Origin: Lentilactobacillus otakiensis DSM 19908 = JCM 15040
GTDB lineage: Bacteria; Bacillota; Bacilli; Lactobacillales; Lactobacillaceae
NCBI RefSeq assembly: GCF_001434145.1
Contig: NZ_AZED01000005.1
Coordinates: 124,001 to 188,000, forward strand
Length of the DNA: 64,000 nt
Direction of reading: 5' to 3'
In this document: in pieces, positions 23,799 through 32,495 of the stretch
Numbering within the stretch: position 1 is the first letter of the stretch
Layout: each line of letters begins with the position of its first letter
The notes under the pieces: model-generated
What the model was told of the DNA's origin: nothing
Databases searched by the model: none
The model's input: only the letters and a program-made list of their open reading frames with translations
Program-made: the position numbers and the translations under genes

Positions 23799-25841
23799 TT
23801 ATGAAGCGACTGCTTGCTTGGCAGCAACTGGTTCAACCTTGATGGAATCCTTATCTACAACGACTTTGAAGTCTTTAACATCTGGGTTTTGCAGATAACT
23901 ATTCGTTAATTTATCTGTAATTTCTTTTGTGATTACTCTGTGCATTGGACGAGCACCGAGTTCTTTGCTGTAACCCATATCGACTAACTTATTCTTGGCG
24001 TCATCGGTAACATCGAAGTGAATACCACGTGACTTGTCGACTAATTTGTTCAAATCGGTCAGCATCAAATCAAGAATCTTCAACAGATCAGGCTTAGTTA
24101 ATGAATTGAATTGAATGATATCGTCAATTCGGTTCAAGAACTCGAGCTTGAAGTATGGCTTCAGTCTGTCAATGACACTTTGCTTGTCGTCGGCATCATT
24201 TTGGCCGGCATTACTGGTCATGATGATGACAGTGTTGCTAAAGTCGACGGTCCGTCCTTGAGCATCTGACAAACGACCATCATCAAGGATTTGCAGCAAT
24301 AGGTTCAAAACATCTGGATGGGCTTTTTCAATTTCATCCAAAAGAATCAAGCTGTAAGGATGACGACGAACTTGTTCGGTCAAACGGCCGCCTTCTTCAT
24401 AACCAACGTAACCAGGAGCAGAACCAATCAACTTGCTGGCACTAATCTTATCCATATATTCTGACATATCGTATCTGAACATAGCTTTAGTCGTACCAAA
24501 CAATTCCTTAGCTAATGCTTTGGCAGTTTGTGTCTTACCAACTCCGGTAGGGCCGACAAACAGGAAACTGCCAATTGGCCGATTGCCTTCAGTGAAGCCA
24601 ACCCGGCTACGACGAATGGCTGCTGAGATGGCATCCAATGCTTTGTTCTGGCCAATGACTTCTTTCTTTAAGTCTTTGTCCAAATTATTCAGCTGGTTGA
24701 CTTCGTTCTTATTAACATCAGTGACAGGTACTCCGGTAATTCGTTCAACAACCGATTGGATGATGGCAGGGGTAACTTTTGGTGTTTCAACCTTGGTGCC
24801 GCTGTCAATGTTCTTAATCTGTTCTTGAACTTTATCCAGCTTGTCACGTAATTTGGCAGCTTGTTCGAAGTCTTCCTTCTTTGAAGCTTCCTTCTTGTCT
24901 TTTTCGAGCTGTTCAGCTTCCTGCTGCAGCGTGGACTTGTCTTTTGTAAGAGATGAGCCCATTGCAACTTTGGCACCGGCTTGGTCAATTAAGTCGATCG
25001 CCTTATCAGGATTCATTCGATCTTGAATGTAACGATTGCTTAATGTAACTGCAGCCTTCAAAGCATCAGCAGTGTATTGAACGTGGTGGAACTTCTCATA
25101 CTTAGGAGCCAAGCCTTTGATAATTGTTAAAGTATCTTTTTCACTTGGTTCATTGACCATGATTGGTTGGAATCGACGGGCAAGTGCCTGGTCTTTTTCA
25201 ATGTCACGGTATTCATTGCTAGTAGTCGCACCGATTAATTGAAAGTCGCCACGCGCCAACTTTGGCTTAAGAATGTTTCCGGCATCCATCTTGTCACCTT
25301 CACCGGTAGAGCCGGCACCAATGATTTGATGAATTTCATCAATAAACAGAATGACGTTTTTGTCTTTAGAAACATCATCGATTAACTTCTTCATTCGTTC
25401 TTCAAATTGACCACGGATGCCCGTTCCTTGAACCAGGGAAACGACATCAATTGAGATGATCTTCTTGTTGAGGAGCTTTTCAGAAACGTCGCCGGCAACA
25501 ATCTTTTGTGCCAACCCTTCAACAACGGCAGTCTTACCAACACCGGCTTGACCGATTAAGACAGGGTTGTTCTTGGTTCGACGACTAAGAACTTCTTCCA
25601 TTTGTTCAATTTCTTTATCTCGGCCAATGACTGGATCCAGCTTACCGTCTTTGGCCATTTGAGTTAAATCAGTTCCATATTCATCTAACAAAGTTTTCTT
25701 TTGTTGAGGTCTGCGTTCTTGGACTTGAATGGGTTGTTGATTTGATTGCTGACGACCGTTGGAATCCGACATCGCATTCCTGAAGAATGGATCGTTGAAA
25801 ATGTCATCAAAACCGTTACTTCCAAAAATATCGTTATTCAT
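23799..25841 (-). CDS. clpL: Clp ATPase, ClpL-type Hsp100 chaperone
   Basis: 680 aa from ATG 25841 (GGGGG at 8 bases). It lacks the Clp N-domain and the ClpE zinc finger, having instead a short Asn/Asp/Phe/Gln-rich lead ([10 protein letters not shown]). Two AAA+ domains: Walker [10 protein letters not shown] and [10 protein letters not shown], Walker [11 protein letters not shown] and [12 protein letters not shown], with a UVR-like helix pair ([19 protein letters not shown]) between. Between IMTSNAG and FLNRIDD there is no I/L/V-G-F tripeptide, so no ClpP docking is expected; a protein disaggregase role fits ClpL. Heat-shock control is suggested by the CIRCE-like site upstream. Confidence 0.85.
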   Translation of the reverse strand: MNNDIFGSNGFDDIFNDPFFRNAMSDSNGRQQSNQQPIQVQERRPQQKKTLLDEYGTDLTQMAKDGKLDPVIGRDKEIEQMEEVLSRRTKNNPVLIGQAGVGKTAVVEGLAQKIVAGDVSEKLLNKKIISIDVVSLVQGTGIRGQFEERMKKLIDDVSKDKNVILFIDEIHQIIGAGSTGEGDKMDAGNILKPKLARGDFQLIGATTSNEYRDIEKDQALARRFQPIMVNEPSEKDTLTIIKGLAPKYEKFHHVQYTADALKAAVTLSNRYIQDRMNPDKAIDLIDQAGAKVAMGSSLTKDKSTLQQEAEQLEKDKKEASKKEDFEQAAKLRDKLDKVQEQIKNIDSGTKVETPKVTPAIIQSVVERITGVPVTDVNKNEVNQLNNLDKDLKKEVIGQNKALDAISAAIRRSRVGFTEGNRPIGSFLFVGPTGVGKTQTAKALAKELFGTTKAMFRYDMSEYMDKISASKLIGSAPGYVGYEEGGRLTEQVRRHPYSLILLDEIEKAHPDVLNLLLQILDDGRLSDAQGRTVDFSNTVIIMTSNAGQNDADDKQSVIDRLKPYFKLEFLNRIDDIIQFNSLTKPDLLKILDLMLTDLNKLVDKSRGIHFDVTDDAKNKLVDMGYSKELGARPMHRVITKEITDKLTNSYLQNPDVKDFKVVVDKDSIKVEPVAAKQAVAS

Positions 25842-25931
25842 AGGCAATACCCCCATATTCTAAATGATTTCCTTTTGATTTTAAAAAACGTTCCAGTGGG
25901 GCGAACATCCATTCCCCTCTCGAACAATTAT

Positions 25932-25960
25932 ATAATATCATATATTAGTAATGGGTTCAA
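25932..25960 (-). promoter_or_regulatory. Proximal promoter of clpL
   Basis: TTGAAC-17-TATTAT on the minus strand. Confidence 0.6.
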
Positions 25961-26041
25961 GAATTTAGCCCAAATTTTTAGAATTAAGAATGCTTATTTG
26001 TAGGCGTTTAAACGAGTACTTAAAAATAATTTGAAATAAAA

Positions 26042-26068
26042 TTAGCACTCCTATATCAGAAATGCTAA
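26042..26068 (-). promoter_or_regulatory. CIRCE-like HrcA operator upstream of clpL
   Basis: TTAGCACTC-N9-AAATGCTAA on the plus strand: the left arm is the exact CIRCE half-site and the right arm has two mismatches (consensus GAGTGCTAA). It would lie at about +16 to +42 of a transcript from the extended -10 at 26091-26099, the usual CIRCE position. Confidence 0.7.
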
Positions 26069-26090
26069 CGCGGTTAGTAATGCGTATTGA

Positions 26091-26099
26091 ATTATATCA
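26091..26099 (-). promoter_or_regulatory. Distal clpL promoter (extended -10)
   Basis: TGATATAAT on the minus strand, an extended -10 box; the -35 is weak (GATTAC). Position is supported by the CIRCE-like element just downstream. Confidence 0.45.
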
Positions 26100-26106
26100 A
26101 TCCCAG

Positions 26107-26529
26107 CTAATCTGTAATCTCAAAAGTGAATTCAACAGTATCTTTCAAAGTGTCATGGACAGTACAGAGGTGGATGGTGTCTTCGATGAATTTCTGATTG
26201 CCTTCTTTATCGAGATTAGTCCGGCAGGTTAATTTGACGTGAATGCTTTGAACTCGAGATGATTTATCGGGGAAACGTTCGGTTTCACCGGTGACTTCAA
26301 CCTCAAACTTTTCAATTTTCACGTGTGAACTCGGGCGGTGAACCAGTGACGCTGCGCTGGCTCCCAGACAGGCACCAACTGATCCAAGCAGGTACTGAAC
26401 AGGATTGGGGCCAGCATCGGTGCCCCGAAATTTAGTGGGTTCGTCAGCGACAAATTGATGGACGCCCGCGGTGTTGATGGTTTGCGATCCGACATCCCGT
26501 AAAGTTGTGTGAACATTATAGATTGCCAT
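26107..26529 (-). CDS. OsmC family protein
   Basis: 140 aa, full length. OsmC/Ohr proteins reduce organic hydroperoxides through two cysteines: here Cys in VGACLGASAASL near 54 and in IHLCTVHDTL near 122, the expected positions. The N-terminal DAGPNPVQYLLGSV segment is typical of the YhfA-like branch. GGGAG precedes the ATG. It diverges from an NAD(P)H oxidoreductase gene with a 16-bp inverted repeat between them, so both may answer to one redox regulator (inference). Confidence 0.88.
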   Translation of the reverse strand: MAIYNVHTTLRDVGSQTINTAGVHQFVADEPTKFRGTDAGPNPVQYLLGSVGACLGASAASLVHRPSSHVKIEKFEVEVTGETERFPDKSSRVQSIHVKLTCRTNLDKEGNQKFIEDTIHLCTVHDTLKDTVEFTFEITD

Positions 26530-26564
26530 AGTTAATAACTCCCTTTGATTATGATTTGGTTTAC

Positions 26565-26580
26565 AATCTAAATATAGATT
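26565..26580. promoter_or_regulatory. Inverted repeat between osmC and the oxidoreductase gene
   Basis: AATCTA-AATA-TAGATT, perfect 6-bp arms, midway between the divergent genes. MarR/OhrR-type regulators bind sites of this form, but none is encoded nearby. Confidence 0.4.
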
Positions 26581-26619
26581 ATTTTGAGACTAAACGAAAC
26601 AGAAAGGTTTGCTAATTGT

Positions 26620-27318
26620 ATGAAAACATTGATACTAATTTCCCATCCCAAATTTGAAGATTCAGGTACCCAACAATTTTTGAAAACCAGCTTCTATTCA
26701 CTGGACGATGTTAAATACCAGGTGATTGATGAACTGTATGCTGATACTGGAAAGATTGATATCGATAAGGAACAAGCGGCATTAAAAGCCTTTGATCGGA
26801 TTGTTTTTCAATTTCCGATGTATTGGTATTCATCACCAGCGAGTCTCAAGCAGTTCATGGACGATGTATTCACGCGGAACTATATAGTAGCGAACCGTTC
26901 GTTGAAGACTAAAGAATTGGGGATTGTTGTGACGTTAGGGGATGCCGAAGCTGATTTTCAGGCAGGTGGTCCCGAGGCCTTTACCATTTCAGAACTGCTG
27001 CGGCCATTCCAAGCATTTGCGCATAAGGCGGGGATGCAATATTTAAAACCGTTTGTGGTGGATCAATTTGGCTACATGGATCCGACACAGAAGCAACGGA
27101 TGTTAATCGACTATTTGCAATATTTGAGTGCGGAAATGCCGTTGAACTTGGCGAACCGCGAGCAATGGCTGGTTGGACGTTTGCAGGCCACGAAGGAAGG
27201 CAAGTCGGACGAACAGCAACAAGCCATTGACTTGGTGATTAATTCAATCGAGGATCAACAGAATAATGTCGAAAGTTTAAAAGAAGACGTCAAAATGATT
27301 CGTGACCAGGAGGAGTAG
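26620..27318 (+). CDS. NAD(P)H-dependent oxidoreductase (flavodoxin-like fold)
   Basis: 232 aa from the ATG at 26620. MKTLILISHPKFEDSGTQQFL is the flavin-phosphate-binding start of the NQO1/KefF-like family, and FQFPMYWYSSPASLKQFMDDVF near 68 is its signature second loop. Such enzymes reduce quinones or other electrophiles with NAD(P)H. The C-terminal 60 residues (helical, Glu/Gln/Asp-rich) extend beyond the core fold. The next gene begins 3 bases after its stop, so they are surely co-transcribed. Confidence 0.85.
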   Translation: MKTLILISHPKFEDSGTQQFLKTSFYSLDDVKYQVIDELYADTGKIDIDKEQAALKAFDRIVFQFPMYWYSSPASLKQFMDDVFTRNYIVANRSLKTKELGIVVTLGDAEADFQAGGPEAFTISELLRPFQAFAHKAGMQYLKPFVVDQFGYMDPTQKQRMLIDYLQYLSAEMPLNLANREQWLVGRLQATKEGKSDEQQQAIDLVINSIEDQQNNVESLKEDVKMIRDQEE

Positions 27319-27321
27319 CAG

Positions 27322-27501
27322 ATGAGTGATACGACGGAGTGGCTGGCCAAACAGCTGACGGAATTGAAGAACGAAGATCAATCATTTATTAACAAGTCCA
27401 TCTATCAGGCGGCCATCGAGTTGGCAAAGGAGCAGGATAAGCGCGCTCAGCAGTCACAAGATGAACTGGATGGGAGGATTTGGAGCCCGGACAAGTGGTA
27501 G
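27322..27501 (+). CDS. 59-aa helical protein co-transcribed with the oxidoreductase
   Basis: MSDTTEWLAKQLTELKNEDQ through to DGRIWSPDKW. AGGAGGAG lies 6-7 bases before the ATG, overlapping the end of the upstream gene, so it is translated as part of the operon. The protein is polar and helix-forming with a Trp-rich end. It has no recognised domain; it may be a partner of the oxidoreductase. Confidence 0.75.
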   Translation: MSDTTEWLAKQLTELKNEDQSFINKSIYQAAIELAKEQDKRAQQSQDELDGRIWSPDKW

Positions 27502-27580
27502 GATGTCATAGTTGTCACATTTAGTTCATTTTTATGAATGCTTTAAAATTGTGAAGCCTAGAACTATGTTGTTCTCGATG

Positions 27581-27628
27581 GGGAACCAGGTCATGTGCAG
27601 CCAATGCTCACGACCTGGTTCCTCTTTT
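27581..27628 (+). terminator. Terminator of the oxidoreductase operon
   Basis: GGAACCAGGTCATG / CACGACCTGGTTCC then CTCTTTT. Confidence 0.85.
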
Positions 27629-27773
27629 AAACTTTATAGAGTAAAAACTATTCACCAATTTATTTGCATACGGAGGTCAACGTACATTGCCATAATATGC
27701 AAAGAATACTATTATTAGAGATGTGTAAATACTGTCTTTTGTATGGGCAATAAATTTTCCTGGAGGGGATTTT

Positions 27774-28877
27774 ATGAAAAAAAGAATGTTATTTGTTACA
27801 CTTCTTGGATTGTCAACTACAGCAGTGGGGGTGATTGGACTTAGTGAAATTAACGCATCAAATACATATTTTGGAGACTCTATTGTATATGCTGATGCTA
27901 AGCAAACCGTTACGACTGATTATATCCAGCAGGATTTTCAAGCGATCCAGAATGCCATTCAGAATTCATCTGACGGTGTCAGGACCGACGAAAGATTGAT
28001 CAATGCTTATACATCTGCTGTCAGCCACCCGTATACCGCTTATGATGAGCTTCATACGCATGGGTATGGGTATGAAGCGGATACCGATCAACTTGACACG
28101 GTATCAATTGCCGATGTTTTACATGATCTTGGTAAGTATGATGGGCTTCCATATTACATCAATCACGGTGGCGTTAAAGACAGTTTGGATGTTGCAAAGG
28201 AAGATCGAAATGGTGCTCAATACATTTATGATCGGTTTGTGGATCGGTTGTCACCTGCTGATAAACTAAGCGCCCAGACGGTTTGGAATCAAGTTCAAAA
28301 GGATAACACTTCTGATAGTATTGAAGACGATCTAGTTTCATTCTATCAGGCTATTAATGATGGGATAGTTCAATGGGGCGAAACCATTGCAATTAAGAGT
28401 GATGCAAAGCCTAATGCTTTATACACTATCAAAAATAATAAGAAATCTCGAAATCAATTTATTGCATTGTATATTCCTAATAACATGGTAAAAAAGGTCA
28501 TCAAAAAGTCTTATCGAGAATTTAAACGCAACAAACGATTGATTATTAATGGCAATTATTCCAGCTATGTTTTGATGAATCTCTTTAATACTTACAACTC
28601 AGGAAACCCTGATACTGAATCCAGTGATAGTTCAGATGGGTTGTATCAGGCACAAAGCTTTGATGAAAATTATGTGGGTCGTTTTGGTGGTAAAACTACG
28701 TACAACCAAGGAGTAAAGTTCTTTAAGAAAGCCTACAAGTCTCACGGTAATTATGGTGTGGTTATCAAAGGATATTTTTATAACCATAGACGACCTACCA
28801 TGCGATTGAAAAGTTGGGATGGTTATGTGACCTCCAATAATATTCAACTCAAATATCATCCAATTGCAGCGTATTAA
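27774..28877 (+). CDS. Secreted protein of unknown function, family B member 1
   Basis: 367 aa. Signal peptide MKKRMLFVTLLGLSTTAVGV, cleavage near VYADA. The mature protein and its tandem neighbour (28901) share DYI-QDFQAI, DRNGAQYIYDR, YIPNNMVKKVIKKSY, GGKTTYNQG and YFYNHRRPTMRLKSWDGY. The N-terminal half is acidic with an HTHGYGYE segment; the C-terminal half is strongly basic. No catalytic or wall-anchor motif is visible. GGAGGGG precedes the ATG. Operon with its paralogue (23-base gap). Confidence 0.75.
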   Translation: MKKRMLFVTLLGLSTTAVGVIGLSEINASNTYFGDSIVYADAKQTVTTDYIQQDFQAIQNAIQNSSDGVRTDERLINAYTSAVSHPYTAYDELHTHGYGYEADTDQLDTVSIADVLHDLGKYDGLPYYINHGGVKDSLDVAKEDRNGAQYIYDRFVDRLSPADKLSAQTVWNQVQKDNTSDSIEDDLVSFYQAINDGIVQWGETIAIKSDAKPNALYTIKNNKKSRNQFIALYIPNNMVKKVIKKSYREFKRNKRLIINGNYSSYVLMNLFNTYNSGNPDTESSDSSDGLYQAQSFDENYVGRFGGKTTYNQGVKFFKKAYKSHGNYGVVIKGYFYNHRRPTMRLKSWDGYVTSNNIQLKYHPIAAY

Positions 28878-28900
28878 ATAATATTGAGGGGAGAAGTTAG

Positions 28901-30022
28901 ATGCAAAAAAGGAAAATTGTACAGTCAATTAGTGTTGGATTGTTGTCTATGGCAATCGGGATAATTTATTCGGTCGGTAAAACAAACAGGCCTGTGCCTT
29001 TAACCCAAATAACAGCTTGGGCGGACAACCAAGTTATTACGAAGGATTATATAAATCAGGACTACCAAGCAATATTATCAGGAATTCAAAATTCATCTGA
29101 CGCAATTAAAAGCAGCCAAGACATTGCAACCAGCTATACGTTCTTGACACACAGCTTGAATAACAATGACAAAAGTTTGGACGCTCATGTCGAGTATGAG
29201 GAAATGGCAAACTTGCTTCAGAGCATGGGCAGGGGGCAAATATATGATAATACCCCATACACAGGTTTGCGTGATCCAAGTGATGATACTAATTATGATA
29301 AGATTGCCGCAGATAAGCTTGCTGCAGCAACCAAAGAAGCTGAACAAGACCGTAATGGGGCGCAATTCATTTATGACCGATTATTTGACCGCTTAACGAG
29401 TGCAAACAAATCCGCTGTTCAAATAAATTGGGATCATGTTCAAAAAGATACTGATCCAAATGACATCGAAGAGGATTTAACAGCATTTTATAGCACCCTT
29501 GGAGACGGGCTTACAACATGGTCTAATGGTGTGACTGTCAAGAGTTTGGCACCTTCAACATCTGTTTACACAATTCCTAATTCGAAAAAGAAGTCCCACG
29601 AATATGTGGCCTTGTATATTCCAAAAAATAAGATTAAAGATGTTATTAGCAGGGCATATAAGTTGTTCAAAAAAGGCAGATACGAGGTTATTAAGAATAA
29701 TCGATCTGCTTATGTTTTTGAAACATTGTTTGCCACGTATAATTTGGCAAGCGGTAGGCTCCAAAATGATAGGATTGATGGCGTTTCTTCTGCATGGAAT
29801 TATGACAATAACTTTGTGAAATCCACCGGGGGGAAAACCACTTATAAGCAGGGAATTAGTTTCTTAAAAAGAGCATATCGTTACAGAGGATCACAAAATA
29901 TTGTCATAAGTGGATATTATTTTAACCATAACCGAGCTACCTTACGTTTGAATAAATGGGATGGGTATTTGACGCCTGATGCCTTAAAGCTAAAGCGAAA
30001 TGTATTTTATTATCGGAACTAG
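28901..30022 (+). CDS. Secreted protein of unknown function, family B member 2
   Basis: 373 aa. Signal peptide with the hydrophobic core VGLLSMAIGIIYSVG; cleavage probably near AWADN. Aligns over its whole length with the preceding gene product: DYINQDYQAI, DRNGAQFIYDR, YIPKNKIKDVISRAY, GGKTTYKQG, YYFNHNRATLRLNKWDGY. GAGGGGAGAAG precedes the ATG. A local duplication produced the pair; divergence is substantial, so it is not recent. Function unknown. Confidence 0.75.
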   Translation: MQKRKIVQSISVGLLSMAIGIIYSVGKTNRPVPLTQITAWADNQVITKDYINQDYQAILSGIQNSSDAIKSSQDIATSYTFLTHSLNNNDKSLDAHVEYEEMANLLQSMGRGQIYDNTPYTGLRDPSDDTNYDKIAADKLAAATKEAEQDRNGAQFIYDRLFDRLTSANKSAVQINWDHVQKDTDPNDIEEDLTAFYSTLGDGLTTWSNGVTVKSLAPSTSVYTIPNSKKKSHEYVALYIPKNKIKDVISRAYKLFKKGRYEVIKNNRSAYVFETLFATYNLASGRLQNDRIDGVSSAWNYDNNFVKSTGGKTTYKQGISFLKRAYRYRGSQNIVISGYYFNHNRATLRLNKWDGYLTPDALKLKRNVFYYRN

Positions 30023-30121
30023 ACTTTTTGCTAATTAATCATTAACAAGAACAGACAAATAACCATTATGGTATTCTTCTTATTATTAATTCTGTGAGGC
30101 TCATCTCTTCTTTGTTTGCAT

Positions 30122-30151
30122 GCCGTGTCCAAGTGTCGACACGGCTTTTTT
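30122..30151 (+). terminator. Terminator of the secreted-protein pair
   Basis: GCCGTGTC / GACACGGC then TTTTTT. Confidence 0.9.
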
Positions 30152-30202
30152 CATGCAATCAGTGATAAACTAGAACCGATATTTAAGTAAGGGGTGAATT
30201 AA

Positions 30203-32194
30203 ATGAACATGGTGTTACTATTGACCATCATTTTAGCAGCCGTGGTGGTAGCCAACATATTGGCACGGCATATTACGTTTATTCCCTTGCCATTTTTCCT
30301 CATTCTAATGGGTGGCATTCTGGCTGCACTGCCTGTATATAGTGGCTTTGAATTGGATCCATCCACCTTTGCTTTGGCAATTATTGCCCCGATGCTGTTT
30401 AACGAAGCCCAGAATAGTTCACGATTCTGGATTGGCCGATCGATTACCAATATCTTGTCATTAGCGGTTGGGCTGGTGCTGGTTACCGTCTTGGTTGTCG
30501 GCTCTGGGCTCCACATGGCGATGACAATCTTGCCGCTGACACTATGCTTTGCATTGCTGGCGATTGTCACGCCAACCGATGCCTCTGCTGTTAATTCGAT
30601 TTTTGAGGCCAACCCGATCGCTGAAGAACAGGCTGGTATTTTGCAGCATGAATCATTATTCAATGATGCAGCGGGGATTGTGCTGTTTGATTTGTCGTTG
30701 ACCGCCTTTATTTCTGGAACTTTTTCATTGGAATTAGCTGTCGGGATGTTCTTGTGGGAATTTCTTGGTGGGCTGTTATTCGGAAGCTTGATCGGGGTCG
30801 CCATTGTGAGTGCCCGGTTATTCTTGATTCGATATAACGACGATACGCCGATTATCATGGTTTTGATCCAGCTGATGTCGCCATTCTTAGTCTATTTATT
30901 GGCTGAAAAATTAGCGTTTTCTGGTATCTTAGCCGTCGTCGCGGCAGGGCTGGTTCAAGGATCTGAGCGGGACAAATTACGATTAACGTCTTCGCGGATG
31001 CAGCTTGTAACCAGCAACGTTTGGGAAATTGTTTCTGGTGTCCTTTCTGGAACGGTGTTTGTTCTCTTAGGCCTGTCACTTCCGGAAGTCATTACTGCTT
31101 TACATCAATCACCAAACCCTGATCTGAATATCTTGAAATTGGTTCTGATTGGGATTGGCGTCTACTTCACCAAGGGAATTCTTCGCTTGGTTTGGAGCCG
31201 ATACATGCTCAAACGGCGGGTTAAATCGAGCCATGAGTGGCGTGACAGCCTCGTCATGGCTCTTAGCGGCGCCAATGGTACCATTACACTCTCACTAGCA
31301 TTCTCGATGCCTAACACCGTTAATGGGCAGCCGTTTGAGTTCCGTGGAATTATGATCTTCGTGGCGGCTGTGGTCATTTTAACCAGCTTGATTATGCCAA
31401 CGGTCTTTGTTCCGCAGGTTTTGCCTAGTCAGGATCAAAAGCAGCCGCGGTATCGTTGGGTCAAACGGATGATCCAAGCGGCGATCAGTGATCTGCTAAA
31501 GGAAAAGGAGCATCCAGCTGAAGCTCAGATTGTGATTGACTCACTGCAGCAGCAGTTGGTCCTTGATAGCACACCCAATCTGCATTTGCGCCGGGAATTG
31601 ATGAGTGAAAGCCACCAAGTTGAACTCAAAGCCGTTCGGCAGATGTTTGATGAAGGTAAGATTAGCCAAGATGAATTAACGTACTATACGAGATTTTTAA
31701 ACTTAAGCAATTTTTCTGCTGATGAAAAAACTTGGAAAAATGTGTTGCTGCGGATCAGATTCAGCCTGCATGTTGGCAGATTATATAAGGATTTGAACCG
31801 TGCCCAGGAAGCCTTTTTAACCGCGCCGGTCGTTTTGGAAGAGGTATACTGGCGTGAGCAATTTGAAAAGCATGGCGAAAATATTTTGCCGATTGAGCAG
31901 GCCGGATTTGACGCCGTTATGGATTTTTTGAAGACCAAGCAAAATGATAATGGTGTTGAAACCAACATGGTTAAGCGATTCTATCGAACCCGACACCGAA
32001 GAATTAATGGTAAGGATGTCGACATGAACGTGGTTTACCAAATGTTCATGAGGGCTTTTCATAGTGAGTACGAACTGATTCAGGAATCGCTTGAGACCGG
32101 TAAGATCGATTCGGCGCTAGCGGAAAAACTCCAGTCACGAATTTCAACAGATGAGATGACTTATTTGCAGAATATGGAGTTGTTCAGAGACTAG
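30203..32194 (+). CDS. Na+/H+ antiporter, CPA1 (NhaP/NhaK-like) family
   Basis: 663 aa. About twelve transmembrane helices up to residue 410, with the CPA1 ion-site signatures: VTPTDASAV near 122 and ESLFNDAAGIVLF near 150 (the Asn-Asp pair), and an Arg-rich loop with GANGTITLSLAF near 354. The C-terminal 250 residues form a long cytosolic helical domain, as in Firmicute NhaK-type proteins. It expels Na+ or K+ in exchange for protons. GGGGTG precedes the ATG. Followed immediately by a hairpin repeat (copy A). Confidence 0.9.
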   Translation: MNMVLLLTIILAAVVVANILARHITFIPLPFFLILMGGILAALPVYSGFELDPSTFALAIIAPMLFNEAQNSSRFWIGRSITNILSLAVGLVLVTVLVVGSGLHMAMTILPLTLCFALLAIVTPTDASAVNSIFEANPIAEEQAGILQHESLFNDAAGIVLFDLSLTAFISGTFSLELAVGMFLWEFLGGLLFGSLIGVAIVSARLFLIRYNDDTPIIMVLIQLMSPFLVYLLAEKLAFSGILAVVAAGLVQGSERDKLRLTSSRMQLVTSNVWEIVSGVLSGTVFVLLGLSLPEVITALHQSPNPDLNILKLVLIGIGVYFTKGILRLVWSRYMLKRRVKSSHEWRDSLVMALSGANGTITLSLAFSMPNTVNGQPFEFRGIMIFVAAVVILTSLIMPTVFVPQVLPSQDQKQPRYRWVKRMIQAAISDLLKEKEHPAEAQIVIDSLQQQLVLDSTPNLHLRRELMSESHQVELKAVRQMFDEGKISQDELTYYTRFLNLSNFSADEKTWKNVLLRIRFSLHVGRLYKDLNRAQEAFLTAPVVLEEVYWREQFEKHGENILPIEQAGFDAVMDFLKTKQNDNGVETNMVKRFYRTRHRRINGKDVDMNVVYQMFMRAFHSEYELIQESLETGKIDSALAEKLQSRISTDEMTYLQNMELFRD

Positions 32195-32270
32195 TGTGCA
32201 GTGTGTAGCGATCAGGGTCGTCGCCAAGTAGGCTAGGCAGGCTTTCAGCCGGCCGTCGGAGCACGATTCG
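32195..32270 (+). repeat. Stop-codon-adjacent hairpin repeat, copy A
   Basis: Starts right after the antiporter stop codon (TGTGCAGTGTG). The core 32215-32264 (GGGTCGTCGCCAAGTAGGCT to CCGTCGGAGCAC) recurs at 61614-61661 with about five differences, and its end CGTCGGAGCAC matches copies B and F. I see nothing else in 32271-32360. Confidence 0.6.
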
Positions 32271-32362
32271 GCTGGGTAGACAAAGACCGTAATGGATTAT
32301 CTTGCACTGAGTAGGTCCACAAATTAGTTCCACAAACTAATATCACTACCTCACAAATCAAC

Positions 32363-32408
32363 AAAAAATACCACTGATTTCCCACAACGAGAGATCAGTG
32401 GCATTTTT
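32363..32408 (+). terminator. Terminator upstream of the aldo/keto reductase gene
   Basis: AAAAATACCACTGAT / ATCAGTGGCATTTTT; ends the antiporter transcript. Confidence 0.85.
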
Positions 32409-32416
32409 CATAAGAA

Positions 32417-32452
32417 AGTTCTTTACTTCAAGTACACTCAAAGAACTAGAAT
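32417..32452 (+). promoter_or_regulatory. MerR-type promoter of the aldo/keto reductase gene
   Basis: TTTACT (32422-32427) and TAGAAT (32447-32452) are separated by 19 bases, and the dyad AGTTCTTT / AAAGAACT spans the interval. An over-long spacer with a centred dyad is the signature of promoters activated by MerR-family proteins. Confidence 0.5.
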
Positions 32453-32495
32453 TAAGGTATGAGTGATTAAATATCATATAAAAAGAGGATAAGTC

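Noticed and set aside
30199-30858. 219-codon minus-strand frame opposite the Na+/H+ antiporter
   Set aside because: Antisense to conserved transmembrane motifs; no ribosome site or family match.
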